A stretch of DNA of 64,000 nucleotides from Bacteroidota bacterium (GTDB lineage: Bacteria > Bacteroidota > Bacteroidia > Bacteroidales > Tannerellaceae): contig JAEYVY010000015.1 in the NCBI GenBank assembly GCA_023429375.1, forward strand, positions 56,332 through 120,331. Reading direction: 5' to 3'. This document shows positions 44,784 to 52,267 of the stretch, in pieces. Positions within the stretch are counted from its first letter, which is position 1. Each line of letters starts with the position of its first letter. The notes under the pieces were generated by a model. That model was not told the origin of the DNA and made no database searches. It was given only the letters and a program-made list of their open reading frames with translations. The position numbers were made by a program, and so were the translations under genes.

Positions 44784-46409
44784 CTATTTTGAAATGATAT
44801 CTTTCAAAGGAACAACCTGAAAGACCATATGTGCCGTACTTCCTTCATACAGGATACCTACCGTTTCTTTATCCACCATGGTAAGGCAGGAATAGCCCCA
44901 ACCTTCTCCTTCATCCAGCATAACCTGATATTCTTCGGGGAAACTCAATCCGCCATCCAGGCTGGCTTTTATCGTTATATGATTGCGCCCTCTCGTTGTA
45001 TTGGGGTTGGAAAACAGAAGGACATCCTTTCCTAATACGTTGTCTTTTGCATCACTTTGAATAAGGCTGGCCATACAAATCGATTCGCGAAGCAGTTTAC
45101 GTGAAGAAGGATGTTTCTCCCACGTACGCCCCATGTCTTTCGTTGTATATACAGCACGGCTTCCCCCACGGTCATCACGCATATTCAGCATTAAGACGCC
45201 CGGTTCGATTTCGGCCACCTGTGCTTCGGTTGTATTTTCGCGTGGTGCATTATGCAAATGCCAGGTTTTTCCTCTATCCTTACTATAGATAATGCACGAA
45301 TGCGGATCTCTATCCTCATTAATAAATTGAGCAGCGAAGACCAACGTACCGTCTTTCATCGTAATACCCATACCCGGTCCTTGCAACAAGAAGTACCACG
45401 ACGGGTCTTTCACTTGTTCGATAATATTGATCGGTTCAGACCATGTTATTCCATCGTCATCACTGTAGGAGAGCATCAACTGTGCCGTCTTCCTGTCCAT
45501 TCCCTGTTGTGAGTTAAACCAGGCACGACCATTGCCCATTCCTTGTGTCCAAGCAGCAATAACCCAGATTCTACCTGTCAGTTTATCTACGAGAATAGCC
45601 GGGTCTCCCACTCCATTCTGTGATTTAGGAAAACCATTGTTTTCACCAAAAGCCATAGCGAGGCGCATAGGTTCCCAGGTCTGTCCGCCATCCGTGCTAC
45701 GGCTAACGCCTATATCCACATACTCCTGTAGATCGGCGCTGTTATTATAGCGCACATCATAAACTCCAAGCAGAGTTCCGCGATTGGTAGTCACCAATCC
45801 GGGGATTCGATAGGCAGCCGAATTATCATCACCAGCGTGACGAACCCCTATCCCCATTCGGTGAATAATTCCTTTCGGAGATTCAGCACTTAAAACTGCA
45901 GGCATTCCATCGAGCACAACAGATTCAACCGAAGCCGTCAGTTTAGCCTTCAACGAAGTTTCCTTCTTCATTTCCAAACTCACCCACAAATAATTAATTC
46001 CACTCAAGAGCTGTTTATCCAAGGCAAATGAGATGGTAGAAGCCGGAGATTTCACTTCTTTCAATAAGACGGAATAAGACGGATTGGCTTCACGAGTTTT
46101 TCCGGGATTATCTCTCGAAATATACGGTTGTGGGTAAAATTCATTGGAATTTTGTCGTTGTACGGCTTCTGTCCCTCCATAATATAACTTAACCGAATAG
46201 ACATCTTTTAGATTAACCTCTTCTCCGAATTTCAACACGACTTTGTTTAGCTTTTTATCTTCAGGCTGATTAATTTTCAGATAAAACAGCGCATTATCTT
46301 TCCTGTCAAGAAGAATTGGAATCTGCGTTTCTTTAATGAAAACTGTGTCTGCGGCGAAGACACGAAAGGCAACAAATAGTGCACAGAGTAGAAGACTTTT
46401 TTTTCTCAT
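44784..46409 (-). CDS. nanH: Exo-alpha-sialidase, GH33
   Basis: It cleaves terminal sialic acids from host glycoconjugates. The start at 46409 gives a signal peptide (about 1-20, ending RVFA before ADTVF); an upstream in-frame ATG adds only eight residues ahead of it. Residues ~20-180 form a beta-sandwich N-terminal domain as in Bacteroides NanH. The propeller has the YRIP motif (AAYRIPGLV near 200), Asp-box repeats such as SRSTDGGQTWEP, SYSDDDGITWSEP, YSKDRGKTWHL and TTKDMGRTWEK, and a likely nucleophile Tyr in VGILYEGS near the C-terminus. It is the first gene of the operon. Sialic-acid uptake and lyase genes are not in this window. Confidence 0.95.
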   Translation of the reverse strand: MRKKSLLLCALFVAFRVFAADTVFIKETQIPILLDRKDNALFYLKINQPEDKKLNKVVLKFGEEVNLKDVYSVKLYYGGTEAVQRQNSNEFYPQPYISRDNPGKTREANPSYSVLLKEVKSPASTISFALDKQLLSGINYLWVSLEMKKETSLKAKLTASVESVVLDGMPAVLSAESPKGIIHRMGIGVRHAGDDNSAAYRIPGLVTTNRGTLLGVYDVRYNNSADLQEYVDIGVSRSTDGGQTWEPMRLAMAFGENNGFPKSQNGVGDPAILVDKLTGRIWVIAAWTQGMGNGRAWFNSQQGMDRKTAQLMLSYSDDDGITWSEPINIIEQVKDPSWYFLLQGPGMGITMKDGTLVFAAQFINEDRDPHSCIIYSKDRGKTWHLHNAPRENTTEAQVAEIEPGVLMLNMRDDRGGSRAVYTTKDMGRTWEKHPSSRKLLRESICMASLIQSDAKDNVLGKDVLLFSNPNTTRGRNHITIKASLDGGLSFPEEYQVMLDEGEGWGYSCLTMVDKETVGILYEGSTAHMVFQVVPLKDIISK

Positions 46410-46441
46410 ATCTAAATATATAGTTATTGGCAATCTTTTCT

Positions 46442-46449
46442 CAAAAGTA
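46442..46449 (-). promoter_or_regulatory. -7 promoter box of the sialidase operon
   Basis: On the minus strand this reads TACTTTTG, a perfect TAnnTTTG box, 32 bp before the chosen nanH start. It makes the operon independent of the broken genes upstream. Confidence 0.6.
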
Positions 46450-46526
46450 CGAATAAGTTTGCACTCTATCTAAAGAAATTCAAGTTCGGAATATCCCATC
46501 TCGAAAGCAGATTAAAAATGATGGCC

Positions 46527-46668
46527 CATCCCGATGTCAACATCCTCAAGTTACACTATTGAAAATCAAAGGCCATTATGCTATTAAAAAAACACCTCGA
46601 ACGTTTTAAAAAAACATCTCGGTCTTTTTTTAAAACGTTCGGGATGTTTTTTAAAAACCATCGGGATG
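46527..46668 (-). repeat. Dispersed intergenic palindromic repeat, copy C (inverted)
   Basis: A 142-bp element reading as copies A and B on the minus strand. It has CATCCCGATGG, two nested CGAACGTTTT / AAAACGTTCGAGGTG hairpins with T runs, the motif TTGATTTTCAATA, and CATCGGGATG at the end. A stray CATCCCGAT half-end lies at 46700. It sits between the sialidase promoter and the protease pseudogene. The remaining ~150 bp of this gap show nothing recognisable. Confidence 0.85.
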
Positions 46669-46807
46669 TTTCTACGCCATGACAATCATGACCTAGCAAC
46701 ATCCCGATAACAAATTGAGTAAAGGGGTATTTTTTTGAGGTGTAGTTTGACTTAGAAAAGTTGTTTCTGTGTTAAGTAATCAAAGTATTAAGGATAGTCA
46801 AGTTGAG

Positions 46808-47188
46808 TTAAATGGACATACTATAAAAGCTCTGCCCCGGGGGATAAGAATAATTCTGAGAGAATAAAATTAAGAGAATAAGCTTCTTTTGAAGTTATTC
46901 GTAAACACCAAATTCTTTTAGTCCTCAAGTCTTCCCATATCCCATCTTCCAAAGTATAATTTACATCTATTCCATATCCAAATCTTAAAGGGACATTTTG
47001 CTCTTCCATTTTATTATTATCCTTTAACAATTAAGACAGGTTGTATTTTTTTTGATTGATATTCAACACAGCTCCTTCCTGGTCTACTGGAATTTATTTT
47101 AACTTTGAATAGGTTTAAAAACGTTTTTTGCTTCAAAGTAAGTGGCACTAACTTGTGCAGATATCGTTAGACTTATAAATGAACATAA
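46808..47188 (-). pseudogene. Decayed N-terminal fragment of a secreted protease-like protein
   Basis: Reading the minus strand across three frames gives a continuous protein: a signal-peptide-like LTISAQVSATYFEAKNVF, then after a frameshift VKINSSRPGRSCVEYQSKK, then after a second frameshift MEEQNVPLRFGYGIDVNYTL and RIWCLRITSKEAYSLNFIL, ending GAELL before a stop. A third one-base shift at the T4 tract would continue as GAELYSMSI. This matches, from memory, the N-terminal domain of Bacteroidota secreted trypsin/lysyl-endopeptidase-like proteins. The protease domain is absent. The longest intact piece (46821-47030, 69 codons) should not be called a gene. Confidence 0.75.
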
Positions 47189-47226
47189 TTAAGTATTGGA
47201 TATCCTAATTATTTTCGGACAAAAAG

Positions 47227-48111
47227 TTAAGCGACATATTTTATATTTTGTTTTCTGTACTGTTCATTAAATTCTTCAATGGTTTGATAGTCCAGATATG
47301 AATGTCTTCTTTGCTTTCTGTACCAGACCTCTATGTATTCAAAGATCGCTAATCTCATCTGTTTTTTATCCATCAGTTTATATCCATATAGTAACTCAGT
47401 TTTTAATGATTTGAAGAAGGATTCAGCTACTGCATTATCCCAACAGTTTCCTTTTCTGCTCATAGATTGGATTACCTTATAGGATTTCAGTGTATTAGCT
47501 GTAGCCTTGGCTGCATATTGTACTCCTCTGTCTGAATGAAAGATCATCTCTTCTTGAAAAGGACTATTTGTTACAGCCTTGTTGATGGCAGCTATAACAG
47601 TATCTTGAGCTGTCATATTAGAGCTTAATGTCCAGCCTGTAATATCTCGGTTGAATAAATCCATGACAATAGTCAGGTATAGAAATCCATCCTTGGTAGG
47701 CAGATAAGTGATATCCGAAACACACTTGCTGGACGGTGAAAAAGAAGTAAAATCACGATTCAATATATTGTCAGCAACAGGTTCTTTATGAGAAGAATCT
47801 GTCGTAGGTTTATATTTACGTGAATATTTACTCTTTAAGCCCATACGCTTCATGTATTTGGCAACTGTAGGCAATGATACATCAGTGCCACTCTTACTGA
47901 GTTCTTCCCTGATACGAGGACTGCCATAACGTCCTTTAGCCTTAAAATAGACTGCCTGAATTCGATTTTCCATCTCTTTGATCTGTTGACTGCGTTTGCC
48001 AATGGGATATTTTAACCAGTAATAATAACTGCTACGTGAAACTTTAAAAACTCGACACATCATCTCAACCTTCCATTTATAGCGATGCTCATCTATAAAC
48101 TGATGGATCAA
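47227..48111 (-). CDS. IS3-family transposase OrfB (DDE integrase)
   Basis: This 294-residue catalytic part carries the rve integrase core. The DDE triad is visible: the first Asp in CVSDITYLPTKDGFLYLTIV near residue 137, the second in FHSDRGVQYAA near 194, and the Glu in CWDNAVAESFFKSLKTEL near 230. An N-terminal HTH_21 region with KAKGRYGSPRIREEL precedes it. The nominal TTG start at 48111 overlaps the orfA stop. The protein is more likely made as an OrfAB fusion by -1 frameshifting at 48141-48147. Confidence 0.93.
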   Translation of the reverse strand: MIHQFIDEHRYKWKVEMMCRVFKVSRSSYYYWLKYPIGKRSQQIKEMENRIQAVYFKAKGRYGSPRIREELSKSGTDVSLPTVAKYMKRMGLKSKYSRKYKPTTDSSHKEPVADNILNRDFTSFSPSSKCVSDITYLPTKDGFLYLTIVMDLFNRDITGWTLSSNMTAQDTVIAAINKAVTNSPFQEEMIFHSDRGVQYAAKATANTLKSYKVIQSMSRKGNCWDNAVAESFFKSLKTELLYGYKLMDKKQMRLAIFEYIEVWYRKQRRHSYLDYQTIEEFNEQYRKQNIKYVA

Positions 48112-48404
48112 AGGTCGTTCTTGGAGATGATGCTGATAGCCTTTTTTAGGATCTCATGCTCCTGCTGTAGACGTGCATGCTCTTTCTTCAACTTAGCAAA
48201 AGCTTTAGCTTCATCACCAACAGCTGTATTACCCTTACCGGGAAAACTTTCTGAGCCCTTCTGCTTATACTGGCTACGCCAACTATAGAGTTGCTTAGTT
48301 GTGACACCTAACTCTCGGGCAAACAAACTTAGATTACTGCGTTCATAGCTTAGCTTGACAGCATTCTCTTTGAATTCTCGGTCATATACTTTTCTTTGTT
48401 TCAT
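48108..48404 (-). CDS. IS3-family transposase OrfA
   Basis: This 98-residue DNA-binding part has an HTH (KENAVKLSYERSNLSLFARE then LGVTTKQLYSWRSQY, about 10-45) and a leucine-zipper-like coiled coil near its end (FAKLKKEHARLQQEHEILKK). It is normally a regulator and forms the N-terminal half of the OrfAB transposase after frameshifting. Confidence 0.92.
   Translation of the reverse strand: MKQRKVYDREFKENAVKLSYERSNLSLFARELGVTTKQLYSWRSQYKQKGSESFPGKGNTAVGDEAKAFAKLKKEHARLQQEHEILKKAISIISKNDL
48141..48147 (-). promoter_or_regulatory. -1 ribosomal frameshift site AAAAAAG
   Basis: On the minus strand the orfA frame reads A AAA AAG within ILKKA. A -1 slip here continues as GYQHHLQERPLIHQFIDEHR, joining the OrfB frame with no stop, as is standard for IS3-family elements. 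Confidence 0.8.
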
Positions 48405-48458
48405 AGGATAAATGTATTAATTTTATCCCTTAACTATCTGTCCGAACAAAGTTAGTAA

Positions 48459-49348
48459 CTCCACCCCATAAGCAGAAAACAGTATCCGCTACTTACTAAT
48501 ACCATTGAGCTTGTCCAAATGATTTTGATAACCGGCATCTGGAAATTCCATAACCAACCGGCAATGACCAGAGCGGCACCAATACCGAAGTAGAGTTTTA
48601 CCTTTTTCTTTTCATCTATTTTATCTTTGGCGATATAGCCGGCGAATAATCCGGTAAGAACGGTAACACCGAAGTTGAGGCTACTCAATATCCAAGTATA
48701 GTGATACGAATCAGCAACGACAACTTGTCCATCTATTATTTGTGCCGTATCGCGGAATCGCCCCAATACCACAGAGTCAATCCATTCGGCCAAATTGCCT
48801 TCTGGTGTATAATTACCGCCACCATAGCCGCCTACTGTAATAAACTGCATGGCTGCCCAATAGATGAGTAATAACACCGCCGCACTGATAATCTGTGTTC
48901 TGCGGCTTGTGAAAAGGAAAAGCAAGGCCGTAATCAAATATCCGGCGGCAATAGCCTGTAAAGTATTTGAATATAAATAAATCTTATTGGGGTCGAGTGC
49001 CAGTAAATTACCTTGACACATCATACCGAATATCCACAACAGCAAGATTCGTTTGGCCAGACGTCGCAATAAAGGTTTCTTATCGGGCATTGTTTTATAG
49101 CGCGATAAAGAAAACGGCATGGATATGCCCGACATAAAGAGGAAAAGCGGCATGATTAAATCCCATGGAGAAAAGCCTTCCCAAGAGACATGTTTGAATA
49201 TCCACATAGACTGATTGAGCCATTCAACATCGGCAGCCCGTGCCAATGAACGCATGAGAGGTCCTAACGCAACAAGAAAAAAGAGATCGAATCCACGGAG
49301 GGCATCCAATGATTCCAAACGTTTGGGAAGGGACATGGTATTTTTCAT
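48459..49348 (-). pseudogene. Acyltransferase-like (DUF5009/HGSNAT-type) membrane protein, 3' end removed by IS3
   Basis: The frame encodes 298 residues, starting SLPKRLESLDALRGFDLFFL, with WDLIMPLFLFMSGISMPFSL near residue 62 and about eight membrane segments. This resembles the family that includes lysosomal heparan-alpha-glucosaminide N-acetyltransferase. The family sequence runs to FLLMG and then passes into the IS3 end, giving a chance ending WSY before a stop. By recollection intact relatives have some 70-90 more residues. The missing part is not found on the other side of the element. The gene may once have belonged with the sialoglycan operon. Confidence 0.8.
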
Positions 49349-49462
49349 CGTATTTTTTTAAGTTATTAGATTGATTCGCAATATTTTCCTAAATATAAAT
49401 TGAAAAACAAAAAGGGAGTGGCAAGATAACTAAAAAACGGATCACCATACGTATGCGCACAA

Positions 49463-49495
49463 AAAAAGGAGTCGTAATTTCTACAACTCCTTTTT
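49463..49495 (-). terminator. Terminator of the tRNA-Met gene
   Basis: AAAAAGGAGT and ACTCCTTTTT pair, with an inner GTA/TAC extension after one mismatch. On the minus strand it is followed by a T run, 15 bp beyond the tRNA. Confidence 0.85.
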
Positions 49496-49510
49496 ACTAA
49501 TTTATTTTTG

Positions 49511-49584
49511 TAGCGAGACCGGGGCATGATCCCGGGACCTCATGATTATGAATCATGCGCTCTAACCAACTGAGCTATCTCGCC
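49511..49584 (-). tRNA. tRNA-Met (anticodon CAT)
   Basis: The minus strand folds as a full cloverleaf: acceptor GGCGAGA/TCTCGCT (first pair G-U), D arm GCTC...GAGC, anticodon arm CATGA-TTCATAA-TCATG with CAT at 49548-49550, and T arm CCGGG/CCCGG. The CCA end is not encoded. The T loop reads ATCATGC, with A where U54 is usual. It looks like elongator Met; tRNA-Ile2 (lysidine-modified CAT) cannot be fully excluded by eye. Confidence 0.92.
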
Positions 49585-49606
49585 ATCATTTTGTTAAATA
49601 ACGCTG

Positions 49607-49614
49607 CAAAAGTA
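49607..49614 (-). promoter_or_regulatory. -7 promoter box of tRNA-Met
   Basis: On the minus strand this reads TACTTTTG, a perfect TAnnTTTG box, 22 bp before the tRNA. Confidence 0.6.
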
Positions 49615-49776
49615 GATGTTATTTTTCACCTGTGCAACAATTCAAATTAAAAAAATTGCCATCTTTTCATGCGTTTTAAACTAACCTCTTTACTTTGAGA
49701 CGTTTTTAATATGAATATTTTCGTCAATTTCAATTCTTTTGTGTACCTTGCAGCTGATTTGAAAACACCCTTATTG

Positions 49777-50157
49777 ATGAGAAAAGAAAAGTTTCATATT
49801 GAATATGTTTTTGATAAGGTCTCTAAAAAAAGTCTTTGGAATCATTTAGCCACGCCTCCGGGACTTTCTTCATGGTTTTCTGATGATGTAATGATTGATG
49901 GAGACTCATTTGTGTTTAAATGGGATAAAGAAGAGCAAAAAGCCGCTATCGTATCTGTTAAACCCGAAATCAGTATCCGCTATCGCTGGGAAGGTGAAGA
50001 CGAAGCCTATTATTTCGAGTTTTTAATCCACACCATTGAACTTACTCGTTCTATCGCTTTGGAAATAACAGACTTTGCAGAGCCCAGCGAAAAGGAAGAT
50101 GCTATCGACCTTTGGGACACTCAAATTGAAGAATTAAAAAGAACATTGGGCATTTAG
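49777..50157 (+). CDS. START-like domain protein
   Basis: This small soluble protein, 126 residues from the ATG at 49777, has an SRPBCC/START-like fold pattern: KFHIEYVFDKVSKKSLWNHL, PPGLSSWFSDDVM and IELTRSIALEITDFAE. The family is common next to envelope genes in Bacteroidota and has no assigned ligand. An upstream in-frame ATG at 49711 would add 22 residues unlike the family, so the later start is preferred. The LptF/G-type permease gene follows after 72 bp with its own -7 box. Confidence 0.8.
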   Translation: MRKEKFHIEYVFDKVSKKSLWNHLATPPGLSSWFSDDVMIDGDSFVFKWDKEEQKAAIVSVKPEISIRYRWEGEDEAYYFEFLIHTIELTRSIALEITDFAEPSEKEDAIDLWDTQIEELKRTLGI

Positions 50158-50201
50158 GGTTGTTTCACAATAGCCCTTATCATTTTTATAGTTTTTTGGA
50201 T

Positions 50202-50209
50202 TACCTTTG
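50202..50209 (+). promoter_or_regulatory. -7 promoter box of the LptF/G permease gene
   Basis: TACCTTTG, a perfect TAnnTTTG box, 20 bp before the start codon. Confidence 0.6.
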
Positions 50210-50229
50210 TCGCTTCAATTTGACAATAA

Positions 50230-52182
50230 ATGTTTAGGATAAAAAGACTATATACCTTTACTCTACAGACTTTTCTGCCTTTGTTCGTGATGACATTTGG
50301 CATCTGTCTGTTTATTGTATTAATGCAATTCATTTGGCGATATATCGACGATATGGTCGGTAAAGGTTTCGAGATGATGGTTCTCGGAGAAATGCTCTTT
50401 TATGCCGCTCTTTTTTCAGTGCCAATGGCATTGCCTCTATCCATCCTCCTCGCTTCGTTAATGACATTTGGAAATCTGGGTGAAAGACTAGAGCTGTTAT
50501 CTATGAAAGCAGCCGGCGTCTCTTTGCTGCGCATCCTTCGCCCTCTCATCATATTAATTGCTTTTGTAAGTGTCGGTGCATTTTTCTTTCAAAACAATAT
50601 TATGCCTGTAGCACAGGTGAAGCTCTACTCCCTTCTCTACTCCATGCGCCAAAAATCGCCCGAACTGGATATTCCGGAAGGGGTTTTCTATAAAGATATT
50701 CCAGGATATAACGTATACGTTCGCAAAAAAGAAAAAACAGGCCTTTTGAAAGATATTATGATCTACAACTACTCCAAAGGGTTTGAAAATGCGAATGTGA
50801 CAGTTGCCGATTCGGGTAGATTGAAAATGTCGGCCAATAAACTTTTCCTTATTCTGACACTCTACAATGGTGAATCGTTTGAAAACCTGAATCAAGGAGG
50901 TGGATCAAGACAGGCCGATGCGGTTCCCTACAGAAGGGAAACTTTCAACTCGCAAGAGATACTCATCGATTTTGACGCTAATTTCACTCGAACCGACGAG
51001 TCATTCCTTCAAAACAACTTCATGGGCAAAAACCTGGCAAGCCTGCAATCATCCATCGACTCGATGGGTGTGAGACTGGATAGTATAAGAAGTATCAATT
51101 CAAATATAATTGTTCAACAATCGTATCGAAAAACACTCTCATCGCGTCCTCAAATTGAAGTGGATAGTGATGAATCGGCAACGGCTGCTGAAAGAAAACA
51201 ACAAAAGGTAGACGATAGCTGGGCTCAAATCTCTGATACTATTCGACCCCTGAATTTCGACAGTTTATTTATGGCTCAATCTCCGGGCAGTCAAGCAGGA
51301 ATCCTCACCAGTGTAAAATCATCGATAGATAATATCAAAGCTGAATACTATTTTAAATCATTCACCATCGCTGACGAAGCCTACAGACTTCGCCGCCACG
51401 TAAATGAATGGCATTCTAAGTTTACCCTGTCATTCTCTTGCCTCGTCTTCTTTTTTATTGGCGCACCAATCGGAGCAATCATCCGTAAAGGTGGATTGGG
51501 AACACCGGTGGTCGTATCCGTTTTCTTGTTTATCTTCTACTATATGGTGAACAACATCGGTATTAAGATGGCAAGAGACGGCATTTGGCCGGAATGGCAA
51601 GGAATGTGGTTGAGCTCATTCGTATTGGCTCCACTGGGTATATTCCTGACCTACAAAGCCGTGAACGACTCTACCATTATGAATGCCGACACGTACCTGA
51701 ATGTGCTGAAGAATTTGTTCGGCAAACGGGAAGCCCGCAAGGTGGAACGGAAAGAGGTAATCATGTACGATCCTGATTATCCTGCATTAGTAGGCAAATT
51801 GAACGATCTGGAAACCTTGTGCCAAGCATACTTAGACTCTAATAAAAAACGACTAAACTATATAAAATATTGGTTAGGTTTTGGTAAGGAAGACAAGATT
51901 AGCGAGATTTCTCAGCAAATAGAACTGATTGTAGAAGAACTGGGAAACTCAGACAGCAACTTGATTCTGAACAAATTAATGGACTTTCCTTTTCTTAATG
52001 GATACTCACTGCTTTCAGGCAATATACTCTCGAAAGCAGGCCCTGTTCTTGGAGTGCTAATCCCCATTGGCCTGCCAATTTATTTGGGAGCCGCCTATCA
52101 ACGTAGACTATTATTACACGATATACGAATGACAAAACGGGTATGTTCTGAATTAAATGAAATGATTGCTAAGATCATTTAG
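50230..52182 (+). CDS. LptF/LptG-family permease with C-terminal extension
   Basis: This is the YjgP/YjgQ-type inner-membrane half of the ABC system that extracts LPS and delivers it to the LptA bridge. The 650-residue protein begins with RIKRLYTFTLQTFLPLFVM and has three N-terminal membrane segments to about residue 120. A periplasmic jellyroll-type domain follows (about 125-385), then three more segments (about 395-480, including FFFIGAPIGAIIRKGGLG). It is nearly twice the length of E. coli LptF because a ~160-residue tail follows (490-650), with a charged helical part and one more hydrophobic segment near 605. ATPase LptB is not nearby. Confidence 0.88.
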   Translation: MFRIKRLYTFTLQTFLPLFVMTFGICLFIVLMQFIWRYIDDMVGKGFEMMVLGEMLFYAALFSVPMALPLSILLASLMTFGNLGERLELLSMKAAGVSLLRILRPLIILIAFVSVGAFFFQNNIMPVAQVKLYSLLYSMRQKSPELDIPEGVFYKDIPGYNVYVRKKEKTGLLKDIMIYNYSKGFENANVTVADSGRLKMSANKLFLILTLYNGESFENLNQGGGSRQADAVPYRRETFNSQEILIDFDANFTRTDESFLQNNFMGKNLASLQSSIDSMGVRLDSIRSINSNIIVQQSYRKTLSSRPQIEVDSDESATAAERKQQKVDDSWAQISDTIRPLNFDSLFMAQSPGSQAGILTSVKSSIDNIKAEYYFKSFTIADEAYRLRRHVNEWHSKFTLSFSCLVFFFIGAPIGAIIRKGGLGTPVVVSVFLFIFYYMVNNIGIKMARDGIWPEWQGMWLSSFVLAPLGIFLTYKAVNDSTIMNADTYLNVLKNLFGKREARKVERKEVIMYDPDYPALVGKLNDLETLCQAYLDSNKKRLNYIKYWLGFGKEDKISEISQQIELIVEELGNSDSNLILNKLMDFPFLNGYSLLSGNILSKAGPVLGVLIPIGLPIYLGAAYQRRLLLHDIRMTKRVCSELNEMIAKII

Positions 52183-52225
52183 ACTATACATGCAAATAAA
52201 GAACATCCTGTATCAATATATTATC

Positions 52226-52233
52226 TAACTTTG
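52226..52233 (+). promoter_or_regulatory. -7 promoter box of ribBA
   Basis: TAACTTTG, a perfect TAnnTTTG box, 34 bp before the ribBA ATG. The short leader leaves no room for an FMN riboswitch. Confidence 0.6.
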
Positions 52234-52267
52234 TTGAAGAAAACAACAAATTATACCCTAAATAGAT

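Larger units (their letters stand above)
47204..48458 (-). mobile_element. IS3-family insertion sequence
   Basis: The element contains orfA and orfB on the minus strand and imperfect terminal inverted repeats. The left end reads TTCGGACAAAAAGTTAAGCG at 47214; the right end (reverse complement) reads TTCGGACAGATAGTTAAGGG, 17 of 20 identical, with weaker similarity about nine bases further out. Exact ends are therefore uncertain by a few bases. I see no matching target-site duplication. Both transposase frames are open, so the copy may be active. Confidence 0.9.

Noticed and set aside
46821..47030. A 69-codon gene on the minus strand
   Set aside because: It is the middle piece of a frameshifted pseudogene; family sequence continues in other frames on both sides.
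52183..52267. FMN riboswitch before ribBA
   Set aside because: The leader is only 85 bp including the promoter box and shows none of the conserved FMN-element helices.
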